Shown here: positions 21,779 through 34,135 of the stretch, in pieces
Layout of the letters: every line of letters begins with the position of its first letter
How positions within the stretch are numbered: the stretch's first letter is position 1
Assembly (NCBI RefSeq): GCF_052857255.1
Contig: NC_135500.1
Span: 108,451,701-108,515,700 of the forward strand
Length of the DNA stretch: 64,000 nt
Direction: 5' to 3'
Source of the DNA: Amblyomma americanum
Lineage: Eukaryota > Arthropoda > Arachnida > Ixodida > Ixodidae
Made by a program: the position numbers and the translations under genes
The notes under the pieces: generated by a model
Told to the model about the DNA's origin: nothing
Databases searched by the model: none
Seen by the model: only the letters and a program-made list of their open reading frames with translations

Positions 21779-22149
21779 TAGTCCGTGTTAAGACTTCTGT
21801 TAAGACTTCTGTTAAGCTGTGCCTGGCGTCACTTTTCTGAAGGAGTAATGGTTGCTCATTTAGGGTCAAAGGTTTACGGCAACACAGTCAGTCCCGGAAG
21901 AGCCCTTTATTGTAGGGCGTTTAGTCTACAATATTTGTGTGTTCCTTGAGTGATGGTTTGATTCATGATCATGTGACTAAGGTGTTGTGACAACAGTTTT
22001 CTTCAGGTGTACCAAATGTACGGGCGTGCCTAGTACATTTGTCTTTTCCATGACTTCTTTCAGTATTATGTCTGTAAGTCACTCCTCTCTGGGCACTTAG
22101 ACTGCAGTATCATGTAAGTAAATACATAGCATAAATATTCTCCCCAATA
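21779..22149. other. Intergenic, nothing recognised
   Basis: AT-rich DNA with a short repeated phrase (TGTTAAGACTTC occurs twice near 21785-21810). No gene recognised. Confidence 0.4.
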
Positions 22150-23062
22150 GAGCATGGGTTTGCTCTCTTAAATGATAATAATAATCATCATAATCAGTCT
22201 GACTACGCCCGCTGCAGGGCAAAGGCCTCTCCCATGTCTCTCCAATTAACCCTATCCTTAATTGCCAGCTGTGGCCACCATATACCCAAAAATTTCTTAA
22301 CCTCACCAGCTCACCTAGCTTCGTGCCGCCCCCTGCCATGCTTGCCTTTTCTTGAAATCCACTCTGTTACCTTAAGGACCAGTGGTTGTCTTGCCTTCGC
22401 ATTACATGCCCTGCCCAAGCCCATTTCTTCCTCTTGATTTCGAAAAGGATGTCATTAAGCCGTGTTTGCTCCCTCACCCACTCTGCCCGATTCCGGTCTC
22501 TTAACGTCACACCTGTCATTTTTTCTTTCCATAGCTCGTTTCGCTGTCCATAACTTAAGCTCAACCATTTCCGTTAGCCGCCACGTTTCTGCCCTATGGA
22601 TCAGTACCAGTAAGGTATAGCTGTTGTATACTCCTCTATTGAAGGATATTGGTAACCTGCTATTCATGATCTGAGAGAACGTGCCATATGCGCTCCACCC
22701 CATTCTTATTCTTGTAGTTATTTCCCCCTCATTATCCAGATCAGCAGTCACTACCTGCCCTAAGCAGACGTATCCCTTTACAACTTCCAGCACCTCTCTA
22801 CTAATTGTGAACTCCTGTTCCCGTGCGAGACTGTTGAACATTACTTTGGTTTTCTGCATGTTAATTTTTAGGCCCACCGTCCTGCTCTGCCTGTGTAAGT
22901 CATTGATCTTGTTTTGCAGTTCATCTCTTGAGTGACTCAGCAAGGCAATGTCATTAGCGAATCCCTGATTACTTATGCATTCTCCACTAACTCTTATCCC
23001 CAACTGCTCCCAATGCAGGCCTCTGAGTGCCTCCTGTAAAAAGGCGATGAATAGAATTGGCG
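22150..23062 (-). mobile_element. 5'-truncated RTE-like LINE with RT remnant
   Basis: On the minus strand the frame at 23003-22455 encodes the C-terminal part of a non-LTR reverse transcriptase. The YADD-type box survives as FANDIALL, with Asn for the first catalytic Asp. It is followed by LHRQSRTVGLKINMQKTK and a conserved AETW region. Coding signal continues upstream of the ORF start to about 23062, where the copy is truncated. Downstream it shifts frame (RKKWAWAGH at about 22400) and ends with the GETW-type C-terminus and an AT-rich 3' tail near 22170. I place it in the RTE group from these motifs; the clade is inference. The mutated active site, frameshifts and truncation make it a dead copy. 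Confidence 0.85.
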
Positions 23063-24561
23063 ATAATTATGCTTGCGAATATGTCATTCTAGCTGGCGAC
23101 GTTATGAAAAATGCGAGGCTATCTTATCTAAATGCCTATACTGCCTCGGCGGTCTCACCATCCACAATTCCGACGCGCATATGCCACGTCTTAATGCAAG
23201 AGCTTCCGCGTGCTTTCCGCTGAAATCCGTGTGTAAGGCTGCGCGGTAGTTATCTTTAATAGTCTTAACTCACTTCCTCTCCTCCTGTTACCACTAAATC
23301 GTCTCACCTGTCACCTTCTATCACCATTTATATTTACTTAAAACATCTCGCGCGTATCCTCGTTGTCGCACTGTCTGATGAAATCACACGTTCTCTCCCG
23401 CCAGCCTTTAGGCCAAACGCCTGGTAATTTCTTGCTTATTTAAATATGTTTTATTTTCCGAACCTCCACTTTATCGCCAGCATGATAACATCTTTGGAGC
23501 TCGCTTCTTTTGAAAGCTAATTTACATGTTTGTTATGATTTTTTTTTTGCGTCGTGTCGACTTCCTGCAGTGTTGTATTCTCGACTTCCGTAGAGCTGTA
23601 GAATATCGTGATATTTTCATCAAAAGACTTGTACCGTTTCCAGTTACGTACATTAAGAAAGTCTGTATGAAATATCACGCTGCCCAGGCAAGTGAACGCT
23701 CGCGCAAAGGGGTACCTGATTCTTTTTTGTTTTATGTCACCAGCCGCCCCCGTCTGCCGGCGGCACATTCAAATTCGCCGCATTCAACTCAAGCCCGATA
23801 ACGTTCGAACTCGTGACCTTCCCCCGGACACACCAGCTTTCGCAGCTCATAACGAGGCCTGTGATAAATTGCTCTCTCCTGGAGCCTACCAGACTGCCGC
23901 ACGCACAGAGAGCTACGCGCGCATGTGCTCGTTAAAAGGAAGCGGGCGGGGGGAGGCAGCTAAGGGGCTGACCGGAACACTATATATACACGAACACCCA
24001 GGGAACTATGCTCCGGAGGGGGAGGGGATGGGGAAGCAGTAGCAAGGGGACATTCCACGAGTAACAGCAGCTTTGGCAAATGCAGTACTGATCAGGATTT
24101 GAGAAACCATGCTAAAGATGCTAATTTATAGGTATAAAGTACCGCATTCACTCGCATTTTGTAGTTACGTGTTGAAGCTTTCGAGATAGATTTTAGGAGG
24201 CGCAATGTTACTCATTTAAACGCGCGAACTTCTTGGCTAACGCGCAAACCATACTCGGGGCTTAGCTAATCAGGTGACATAGCTGTGGACGACGTCAAAG
24301 GCCAAAACATTCGTTCACTTTCTGTCTGGTCGTGGTTAACTTGGTAAAAAAAAAGTGTGATCATGCGGTGTTCCCTTTCTGAACTCCATCTGTTTTAAGG
24401 CTTTACTCTTGCAACAGCTTCGTATACGTGTAGGTTCCGCATGAAAACCCCTTGCGGCGACTTTTGTTTTTTGTAGCGATAGCTACACTACGCCACCTCA
24501 TCGACCGTTCAGCGTGGCCCCACTTGAGCTCCGTGGCGGTGCCGTTGGTCTCGTGGTTGGT
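23063..24561. other. Intergenic, nothing recognised
   Basis: No recognisable gene. A short TATATATA stretch is present near 23980. Confidence 0.4.
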
Positions 24562-24639
24562 CACGTGGGTTTATCACGTGGTTGGTCACGCTGCCGGCGG
24601 TGCGGCGCGCAGCAGCTGCAACAGCTGTGCGCATGCGCC
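24562..24639. promoter_or_regulatory. E-box pair and NRF1-like site
   Basis: Two perfect CACGTG E-boxes lie at 24562-24567 and 24575-24580, each in the context TCACGTGG. A TGCGCATGCGCC motif at 24628-24639 matches the NRF1 palindrome. The surroundings are CpG-rich. This combination is typical of housekeeping promoters in animals, but no transcript or gene could be attached to it. Confidence 0.35.
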
Positions 24640-26575
24640 GTGTCAAGCGGGACGAAGATGAAGAAGGAACGCCCATCGAAACGTAGCGGCGAAAGACTGA
24701 CTTTGCAATTTGACTGAGCGAGTTCCACACGGCCAGATGTAGCTATCGCACCACTCCAGGTTTAACCAGAGCTAAACCACAGCCATTTTTCTACCACCGC
24801 CCCGCCCTGCGTCCGTGCCCCTACTCATTTGCTTCATGGTCAGCGCTGCGTTAGAAGAGCAAAACTAAAGACATCAGGCAGGTGTTCCCACTGTTTCCAC
24901 TAAAATCACTGGTATGTACGGGCTTGTTCCGCTCATGTTGCTGCCTTTAGTACGCGGCAGGTAGCCCTGACATTTATGGAAGGTCAAGTGGAATAGGAAG
25001 TTTCATGCGAAACAGCAAACGAAATCCAGGGTGATTTAATCTTTGCGTGCGTACTTCAGTGCCAGTAACATTTAGTCAGTTCCAGTATACTGTGGGAAAT
25101 ATGCCGTCGAGGAACAGCAGTAATGAGTGAGAACACGAGTCAAACATTTCTTTGCGAGCTGTAGAACACACGCGGGAAACAAATAGCAAGTTTCTGTGCT
25201 TCACGTTATGGTTGCGTAAGTACGGTAGTAATTAAGGTCCTCAGGACGCCCCTAGGCGCAGCCTACGCACGGGAATTCCCGCTGCATTTCAAGGAAACGA
25301 GACCTCTGCCAGACGGCCAGTGTGCGAAGGCTCGCTTGTGCCGCATAAAAACGAACTAATTTTAAAAATCAAATAAAAAAACGCTATAGAAGGAAGCGCG
25401 CAACAGATCCCGCCCTTCGCTCTGCAGCAGCGTTTCCCAACTGTGGAATGCTGAGTAGAACAAACAGTATGACGGGAGAAAAATGAGCTCCGAAGAAGAT
25501 AAAAGGCGCAGTGCGGGCGAGCGCCACCGTTCACTGCACTGAGCAAAAACAGTTGAAACAGAACTGTGCCGCGTCCTGTCCACGCGAAAGAAACAATAGG
25601 CGCATTCTCGTGAGGACGGAGAGTTTGCAAGGCAGGTATTATACGGCAGATGGACTTAGCCGTACATCGTATTGGACTGCTACGCCGGCATTATACGGCC
25701 AGTAGAAATGGGGCCTTTCGCGAAATGTGTGTTTCAGGGTCGACAGGGTGGCTATCGTCGTTTCAGAAGCGTGGCATTTCTTCTTTTTTCCTGCCTATGA
25801 TCTTCGCTTGCTGTTTTCTCCATGAGACAGTGTAAAGAACTGTCACTGCGTTGCGGCGCTAAGTGAAAAAAAAAAGTGCACCGAAATAACAATACCGGCT
25901 GTCTTCGGACACGCAACGGCAATTCGGTCGACGCAATGGTGGCCCGAGTCGGGAATAAGGGCTCAGCGAGACGACTGAAATATTGGGCAGACGAGGCGAC
26001 GGCAAAGAAAGTGGGTTCAAAGCATAGAGCGCATAAAACGCTGGCTGTCTCTCAGGCGTCTCCCAAAGTCGATCGTAGTGTTAGCAGCATAAACGGCTTC
26101 ACTAAGAGTGAAGAGGACAGTGCAAGGGCGTGCCGAGACTGGTGCCAACTGGGTCACTATCGCTACGGCGTGCGAACAGGTGAGAGTTCGCAGAAAAGCG
26201 GACGAAGCGACAAAAGGTGGACATAATAGATGATCATCGCAGCTACCGAGTGCGCCGAAGTCCATCTCAAAGGCGTTCCAAATCCTTAGCATACGCGTAT
26301 TTACAAAGGGCCTCCGTAGTGCTGCACCGTTCGGGGAAACTGCAGCTGGACCGCCAAGGGTACCGAGAGATGTATTTTGTACTTGTTTCGCCTTACATCC
26401 GCGCATGCACTGCGCAAGGCTCTACCGGAAAAAAGAAGCCCATCAGGGAAGGTATTTACGTCTAATGCTGGACATTTAAGAAAGCCTGCGCGAGAACCAC
26501 TGAGCACTCATAAGGGAAAAGGAATTAAGCTGCCCGATCCCGCACCTTTCACCACTGCCTAATGGATGAGTAGGT
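24640..26575. other. Intergenic or intronic, no firm gene
   Basis: An open frame at 25876-26226 (+) contains a good splice-donor-like ACAG/GTGAGA at about 26180, but no domain is recognisable and the match could be chance. Nothing else is supportable. Confidence 0.35.
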
Positions 26576-26780
26576 CATTGGTGACGCAAGCGCTCTCTAA
26601 CGGGGCGCTCACATTAGCGGGAAAACGCGCAACGCCGGGCGTTTCCCGCGTGCCGCTTCCCGCCCAAGCCGGTTTTTCTCCCGCGGACAGCCTGCTCTCC
26701 CGTCCCGCGGAGCGATGGGTTCGCCGAACACGGCGGGAGTTTAACCTGCTTGTCGCCCCGGCGAGCGCGCTGTTTGCAGC
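26576..26780. repeat. GC-rich possible MITE remnant
   Basis: The segment starting GGGGCGCTCACATTAGCGGG loosely resembles the terminal sequence of the element at 62371-63060. The interior is made of short GC-rich inverted words (CGGGCG/CGCCCG, CCCGCC/GGCGGG). It could equally be a CpG-rich patch without transposon origin. Confidence 0.3.
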
Positions 26781-27586
26781 GATTTTCCATATACGATATA
26801 CTGATTTCGAGGTGCTGATTTGAGATCAACTGAAGCCGTGTAAAACGCAAGTTCTATCGTAGCGACATGAAGCCGAGTAGGAGCCTGCAGGAACCCTTAT
26901 TTCGCCACAAGTTGTGTTTGCGATTCGGGGTTACAGCGGTTCCGAGTGCGTTGTGTAAAAACCGTGCTCGCTTCGCTGTCAGCTTGTGGAGTGGCCCCTT
27001 GGATGAAGCCGATTTTCGCCTGCGCACGCGGACGTATGCACGCACACACGTACACGCGCACACGCACGCACTCGCGCGCGCGCGCATGAATCGATGTTGA
27101 TATTTGTAAAGACGAAAAAAAATAACTTCCACTTTTCTCCACGTCTAGGGAAAATATGTTCTTGGGCGCTACTGATAGAAGGAAATCCGGCCACTTAATG
27201 TGTCGTCCATTCTCAGCTCAGAACAGCTCTTTTTCTTCCACATTGCCTGGATCTCAAAGGGGATTTTTTTGTTGCTGTTGTTAATAGAAGAAAAGGATGC
27301 CCTAATGCTAGCAGTAATGTATATAGGTTGGATTGGCAGATAGTCCTTCCTCTCATACGTCTGTGCCGCCCGAAGGAAAGAAATTGCAAGCCTCCCCAGA
27401 AAATCGCAGCTGTGTATGTGTGTGCGGCATGCAGCTAATAATAGATCTTCTAAACTGCAAGACAAAAACAAAAAACACTGCGCTACTTTCTTTACCTGTG
27501 AGGTCGCTTACTGTGCGCCACTTTCAAAGGAGTACTTCTTTCGAAGAAGTACACGCCGTGGTGCGTAGCGCAGACGCGGTGTTGGG
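26781..27586. other. Intergenic with a CA/CG-type simple repeat
   Basis: A degenerate CACACG/CGCGCG simple-sequence stretch lies at about 27030-27085. Otherwise no feature is recognised. Confidence 0.5.
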
Positions 27587-27823
27587 GTCGGATACAACTC
27601 AAGAAAGTGCGGCTGTTCCCGTCAAAGGACCCCCTTCGAGCCAGTGGAGTCGGGCGGTTCTTATGACCCTGCTAGCGTGACAGTGCAAGGGGTGGCAGGT
27701 GAAAGGGGGTAGTCCACTCTTTGCATATCACGCTAGCAGGTTCATGAGAATCGGCCGACACCATTGGCTTTAAGGGGGTCCTTTGACGGGGAAAATCCGC
27801 TTCGCTCTTGAGTTGTATCCGAC
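27587..27823. mobile_element. Foldback element with arms of about 95 bp
   Basis: The left arm 27587-27680 and right arm 27728-27823 are imperfect inverted copies. The outer 17 bp (GTCGGATACAACTCAAG) are perfect, the block GTCAAAGGACCCCCTT is shared further in, and GCTAGCGTGA lies at the inner end. The loop is about 47 bp. No open frame or clear target-site duplication is seen. It fits a MITE or foldback transposon that could be transcribed into a long hairpin. Confidence 0.82.
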
Positions 27824-30646
27824 TATAGGTATTGCAGCACAGTTTTAATTTTCCGCCACCTTTTAAAATAGATAATGACCAAAAAAACGAATCTAGCAGC
27901 ATTAACGCGCAAAGAGAAGCTGATATGGTTGAGTGCATGCATTGTTTTTGCTGGAAATGACACACAAAAAACAATTGTTGCTAAAAGATAGGCATCGTAG
28001 AAAAAACCAGGAGACATGGAGAAAATGCTCCTTTGAACAAACCTTTACTTGGCCACTCAGATGTCTTAATGAACCTAATCGCTGCCCAGGGTGTGTTCCA
28101 TTGCAGCTTTCGGTGCTTTGAACAAAATGAGCAGAAGCGGCGGACAGTTCTCGTGCTCTGTGCAAAGCGTCATAATCTCAGAAGCGGAGAACCACCACGC
28201 GCATGAGCGGCAACCCTCGTCGCGCACACCGTGGCTCATATATTTTCTGCACAAAGGGTGCATGCCACAGAAGGCAACGGCTGCAACGCAATGCGCAAGT
28301 CGAGCACAAGAGCTGCACAAGTCGTCCTTACACTGGCAAGAAACGCGCATACTGTCAAAGCCACCCAGTGTGGAGTTCTAACTATTAAATAATGCTAGAA
28401 GTAATGTTCCACTGCCACGTGTTTGTCGCATTCAACTGAGACCAACCTCACATGGGAACAAAGTTAGGACAGCTCTTCGTCTGCCTTAACAGGAAGTAAC
28501 ATTCGTGCCAAGCAAAAGCATTTCGTTCGTGTTTCAGACGCGCACAAGCTGGAAAAGATGACGACTGTAGTTTCACCGAAATCTCGACAGCAACGACCTA
28601 GCCGAACACGGCTACGCTGACTGAAGGTGCACTGATGGAAGTACCGGGTCTTGTTTGCGTTCTCCAAACGCAGTCTGTCTGGCACTTCATGGGGCTGCTT
28701 TCTTAGAAATCACCGCGAGAAACACTTCGACTGCGCAAGTCTTTGAGCAAACTACTGAAAGAGCATTAGCGGCGAGGTAGAAGTAAGGCGCCTTGCGACA
28801 GAAACACGAAATCCTGCCTTTCACGTCAAGCGACTGACTGAAGCCCGCTCGCACTGATGCACAGCTTTTTCTTCGTTTTCCTTGATTAGAACCCGAAGCA
28901 TCGCATCGAATCCCACGAAAGAGGCGAAACTAAAGCGACGCCGGCGATGTGCTTCTTCCTCTCAAACAGCACTCCGCAAGTGCTTGTCCGGTAGGCATCT
29001 TGGTGGGTAGGCACCGCTTCCAATTTCCCCGAGGGCCGCCCGTCGCCGCCGATTTCAACGACCTGGCGCGACAGTGTTTCTGGTCGACGTCCCCCGCCCC
29101 TCTTGCACACAGACTCGGCGACTACACGGAGGGGGCAGCCCGGCAGGGGTCAGTGGCCACTGCGAAGCACCAGGCACGGCTATCCCTAAACAAACATACC
29201 AGGATGAGGAGGACGGGCGGGCGGGCGGTGCAATGCGTACGCAGAAAGAGCAGCACCCCTTTGACAGCGCACCTCTTGGTGCGCTACCTACCGACCTCGC
29301 CCCGCAGCACTGCGGTTAAGTGCGCGGGGAAATGGGGGGAGGTCTAGTCCGAATGGTCCCGTAACCGGTGAACTCGGCGAGTTTCAGGAACAGCCCCATC
29401 ACAGTTCTTAGCCACAGCTAAGTCGAGCAAAGCACGGGCAAGTCGCGCAGCTCAAGTTGAGTGCCTTGAGGGTATTCTATATGCGTCTGCAGGAACGGCC
29501 CACGTGAGCGGGCTTCCCGGCACTGCACGGAAGTGGTCTTCCACGAGAGGAGGCACCTGCGGGCAGAGCGCGGGGCGAGGATGAAAATGCGTGTGCGAGC
29601 AGCGGTGTTTGTGCGTGCGTGAGCGCGCTCGCGTTGTCCGTCCGTGCCATGGCCGCAGCGTGACTGCCGCCGTGCTTTATGAGAGGCGCCGGCGTCTAGA
29701 CGGCATCAAGACGGTTCCCCCTTCCCGGCCAGTGAGATGACCGGCGGCCGCTTCTTTGCGCGCTTGTCCACGTCGCTGTTGCCGCTCTCACTATCGGGAG
29801 GGGTGCTGCAGTTAGTGGGCAAAGCAGCCTCCCCCTCCACGCGTGGCCTCCTGGTTCAGAAAGATATAGCCCCCCCCCCCCCCCCCCCTCCTCACTCTTC
29901 TTTGAGATACGCTCTCATCTTCCGCCCGGACGCTGTTACGAAGAATTCCGGCCGGGGTGGCGACGCGATACAGAACTAAGGAGGCCAATCAACTCGGCCC
30001 AAAATGCGGAGCACGCTGAGGGAGGGCAGTGCGCGGTGGCGTCATTTGCGCAGTCCGCTTTCTGCCACGGCCGACCTCACGAGCCCCTGCCATTGCCGCT
30101 TTGCTGTCTTCTCTCGTCGTTGTTGTTCCTGCTCCCGCTGCAGTCGCTGCTGTTCTCGTTAAATGCTGCCCGGCTCGTTATATACCTGCTGGAACCACTT
30201 TCGCTTTCTCAAGAGGGGGCTCCTGGCTATTTCCGCTCTGCATGATTTCGCGAAACGGTTGCGGGTAGCAAGAAGCCGGTGCCCTACGTGACCAGCGGAG
30301 GTAAATAATAGGTGAGGCAGAGCTTGGCCAGTCAAGCTCGCTGAATAAATGCTGCCGCCTTGTGCTTTCGGTCTAATCATAGTCTTTTCTCTATTCCTTA
30401 TGTCATTGCACGAGAAAGATTTCTAAGCAGTGTCACGTGATGTCTCAGTTTGAACGCAACCAGTGCAGGCGGCAAGGAAGCCTCCCTTCTCACCTGAATT
30501 ATTCGCTATATATATAATTAACAAGTGCAATATTGCACTTTATTGTTAACACTTCTATTAGCGGTAGCTTAATGGACCCGTGAGGTCATTATCAACTGCT
30601 CTTTTTTTTTCGTTTCGCCAAACGGCGGACATTTTAAGGACATCAC
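27824..30646. other. Mostly unique DNA, CpG-rich in part
   Basis: 28075-28350 (-) is open for 91 residues with 12 cysteines (CQCKDDLCSSC, CGMHPLC). It is a possible decayed zinc-binding module, but no family can be assigned. 28900-29700 is CpG-rich with long overlapping frames and no recognised domain. A 19-base C tract starts near 29870. A perfect 18-bp palindrome, AAGTGCAATATTGCACTT, is at 30523-30540. Confidence 0.4.
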
Positions 30647-31150
30647 ATGAGCTTTTCCTTTGTATTAGCTTGTGTTAGCATTACCATCCTGTCGAGCTTC
30701 ATTCCAACCCTTGACCATATGATTGGCCATAGCCAGCAGTTTTGGACAATATCATTTCTGAGCTGGAAACCATTTACGAACGCAATTTTTTCAAATGATG
30801 TAAGGTTTTACTATAACAATCAATATATTACAGACCACTATACGACAGTCTTGAATCTCTTTTTTCTACCGTCTATAGCGTTCCCCATTGGTTTTCTATG
30901 GCAGTCTTAAGTGTTCGATGCGACTGTTGGAAACACTTTAACAGAAAGATTTTGCTGCATATCAGAAGAATGGACCATTACTTTGAATATTACCCTAAAA
31001 ATATCTTACAATTTTGCAACATTTCAAAATTTTTATCCGAAATTCCTGCACTTGACTGATCTCTTGAACCTAGGCCGCATACTGCACATCGACTCAAAGC
31101 CTTTCAAGTTAGCTCAATATATTGAAAACTGTATTAAGAAGCACTGGTAG
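30647..31150 (+). pseudogene. Open frame of 168 codons split by one TAA
   Basis: An ATG-started frame (30647-30910, 87 residues) ends in TAA at 30908-30910. The same frame then continues without a stop to 31150 (79 residues). The first part starts with a hydrophobic, signal-peptide-like segment (SFVLACVSITILSS) and has a second hydrophobic stretch near residue 70 (FFLPSIAFPIGF). Two cysteines and several aromatic residues lie in the second part. Composition is AT-rich, unlike most neighbours. I do not recognise the family. It may be a decayed gene or exon for a secreted or membrane protein, or chance. Confidence 0.3.
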
Positions 31151-31611
31151 GCAAAAATATATCAATAGAGTCAGTCATCTTGTAATTTGATTCGGCCAGT
31201 TTACTCGCGCACACAAAAATAAATTTCAGTGCTTGTCGTCGACCATCCCTAGACGTTTAGCTCACACGCTTTACGGAAGGCAATGGGCGCCTCTCGTCAG
31301 CTTCGCGAAGGAGAGATGACGCTGTTGCAAAGTGACGGCCTAAATGCACCGTTTCTTGTGTACGTCGTCTTCCTATCACCGTAATGTTTTCACAGTGTAG
31401 GATTTTTGCAAAATGAGACACAAATCCGGTGATCAAATTTTTCCAGCTCTTTAATGCTGACCAATGATACGTGTATGCTGTCGAGAATTGAAACCAAAGA
31501 TGGCGTCTTCAATGATCATTTCTTTGGACGAGTCCCACAATCCTTGTACACGATGGTGCTGTTGTATTTGTTGTCCTCAAGGCGCGTTATGTGATTGTTG
31601 TCGCTACTGTT
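31151..31611. other. Intergenic, nothing recognised
   Basis: No gene or repeat recognised before the trinucleotide array. Confidence 0.45.
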
Positions 31612-31872
<261 letters not shown>

Positions 31873-32827
31873 GTCATGCCACATGTTTTCATACAAGGGC
31901 TTGTTTGAAAGGTGCAGTCTTCTACTTCCTCTTTTGCGATAATCTTCCATACCCGAATTTCAAAGTCATCCGTAAAATGGGAGGGGGGGGCCTGATCTTG
32001 GTAGTGTCCTCGTATGTAGCCTATTTCATTGCAAAAAGCACATTCATTCACTTCGCTGTAATGAAAATATATACCGTGCATTACTATTGCACTAATAACG
32101 CGTGATGCGCTGATAGATTGGCAGAACAAATTGGGCGTCGCACGGATCTCTCAGTTTGGCGGCTATTGATGTTTTGTTTTTGTTTTTTTTTTTGCTTGAC
32201 ATACTTGATACTTATTAAGCATTCTTTTCTGCCTTTTTTCTAATTTCTCTTTCTTTTTCATGCCACAGGATGTGGGTAGTGTATTTGCACGGCCAGTGTA
32301 TGAACAAGACGTCAAACAAGTGACAAAGCACACTACTCGCCCTGCCGCTTTTTATTTGTATCACGAAAAATCATTATGACATGGCCCGGCAGATAAACCA
32401 TCCAGCCAACGTAATTACGTCTTATTAGGTGTACAACTACTTGGGTCCCGAATCTTGAGAACCACACAACAAAACGAAAGCGACGTTGAGTTACGGTCAG
32501 GCAGGTCGGATTTGTAATGCGTCAATTATTCCCAAGTCTTGAATATAATACCAACGGCTGTTTTCAGGGGGGTGATAAAACATTTAAAAACTCCTGGGGG
32601 TCGAAAGAGGATTTAGAAGATGATGATGTCGGGCTATTTGGTACATTTATTGGAAAGCCACGAAAAATTTGCATAAGGCAGAACACACAGTTGCCTAGTT
32701 CCCGCATTCTTACTCTGTCCTCTAGCTCGTGCAGATCTTTCTTTTGAAAATATACTGCAGTCAAAACATCCTATTCAGTTAATTTTGTCTATGAACAATA
32801 GAATATTTTGCTACTGAGGAAAATTGG
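31873..32827. other. Intergenic, nothing recognised
   Basis: AT-rich DNA with poly-T runs near 32185. No gene recognised. Confidence 0.45.
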
Positions 32828-33062
32828 TTCGGCTTATGGGGGTTTAACGTCCCAAAGCGACTCAGGCTATGAGGGACGCCGTAGTGGAGGGCTCCGGAAA
32901 TTTCGACCAACTAGGGTTCTTTAGCGCGCACTGAAATCGCACAGTACACGGGCCTCTGGAATTTCGCCTCCATCGAAATAAGACCGCCGCGGCCGGGATC
33001 AAACCCGCGTCTTTTGGGCCAGCAGCCGAGCGCCGTAACCACTGAGCCACCACGGCGCCGGC
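32828..33062 (-). mobile_element. tRNA-derived SINE, Ruka-like body
   Basis: On the minus strand the head (about 33060 to 32985) has box A TGGCTCAGTGG and box B GGTTTGATCCC. The body follows with CGATGGAGGCGAAATTCCAG, GCCCGTGTACTGTGCGATTT, GGAGCCCTCCACTACGGCG and GGACGTTAAACCCC. This body recurs at 33083, 39690 and 42122. It resembles tick SINEs such as Ruka, as I recall them; the family name is not verified. Confidence 0.85.
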
Positions 33063-33082
33063 ATTGAGTTAATTAATGAAAT

Positions 33083-33282
33083 TTGGCATTCCAGAACAAC
33101 ACAGTGGGCTATGAAAGCCCCCGTAGTTGGGATGGAAGGCTCCGGGTTATTTACTTTCACTCCAGGCTCTTCAACGCTTGCCGAATTCTGAATGCAGGGA
33201 CGTTTTTTGCATTCTCCCTTCCTCGAAATGTAGCCGTCGTATACCCGATTATAATCGGAAGAGCCCGCGAACTTGTGCTCAG
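33083..33282 (-). mobile_element. Diverged second SINE copy
   Basis: Retains, with many changes, the same body order as the SINE just upstream: GCTATGAAAGCCCCCGTAGT, GGAAGGCTCCGG, CCTCGAAATGTAGCC. The tRNA head is cut off near TGCTCAGCA (33283). A run of 18 A follows at 33283-33300. Confidence 0.65.
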
Positions 33283-33301
33283 CAAAAAAAAAAAAAAAAA
33301 T

Positions 33302-33450
33302 TAGTGGCGTTTGAGGAAAGGCAATGGCGCAGTAACTAGCTGTGTCACTGGTTTGTGGACACCTCAACCACGCCGTGAGAAAAGGACTCCAGGAGAGAGT
33401 CAAAGACGAAAAAGAGAAAGAAGGCAAACGCCATAACGGATACGTAAAAT
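33302..33450 (-). mobile_element. SINE tail module
   Basis: The phrases GGCAATGGCGCAGT, GTTTGTGGACACCTCAACCA and GCCGTGAGAAAAGGACT are the complement of the tail module of the SINE at 42122-42395. It lies directly beside the copy at 33083, so the two may derive from one composite element rearranged later. Confidence 0.65.
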
Positions 33451-33902
33451 TATCAGAGCTATTGAAAAGGTGTTGTGTTGTAGGTAACAGCAAGTACAAC
33501 ATGTTCAATAATGTATGTTTACTTTGACCTTCAGTAATCGCCATTATTATCTTTTAATCCTATTGAACTGACTCTGTATGCGTAAAGCGAATGTTCGTAT
33601 TTTACTAAAAAGATCGGGAAAACTGTTACTCTCCCGCCGATAGGTGTATAAGCTGCCAGGTAAAGAAATTGTTAAACGTGTTCTGTATGTTTTAGCAAAC
33701 AAGAAAAAAAAACTAAATAACGATCGCTTGTACAACACGACGGAAATGTGTCAGCGGTCGCCGATCCGAACTGTGCGCTCACTGACCATACATCAATTTC
33801 TTTTTCACTTCGTTTGTTTTTAGTTCTTGACGTCTTCGTTCTCGTCATTTTCTGCTAGCGCCACGGCATCGGTCATTCTTTACCTAACATCCTTTGATAG
33901 CT
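33451..33902. other. Intergenic, nothing recognised
   Basis: AT-rich DNA without a recognisable feature. Confidence 0.45.
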
Positions 33903-34135
33903 GGGAGTCCTCATCTTCTGGCGCAGTGGTTAAGCGGTGCACCACTGCCCTGCGATGGAAGGTGCTGCCAAGGGTGGTGCTTGTGCGACCCAAGGTGCTC
34001 TTCCCAGGCAATTAACTTCTCGCGACCACTAACTAATATAACTGCCGCCCACCACGGTGGGCACTTTGCTCGCAATCTGGTGGGCAGGGCTTCACTCCTA
34101 GGGCTTCCCCTATGGCTTCCCTTGCTTTTCCGCAA
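33903..34135 (+). mobile_element. tRNA-derived SINE, second family
   Basis: Box A-like TGGCGCAGTGGTTAAGCG starts near 33919. The body includes GGTGCTGCCAAGGG, GCGACCCAAGGTGCTCTTCC, CAATTAACTTCTCGCGACC and ACTGCCGCCCACCACGGTGG. The body differs from the SINE family at 32828 and 39690, so a separate family is likely. Confidence 0.65.

Noticed and set aside
24658..24714. pogo transposase N-terminus (PSKRSGERLTL)
   Set aside because: Only about 18 codons before a stop, with no downstream continuation. Too short to support.
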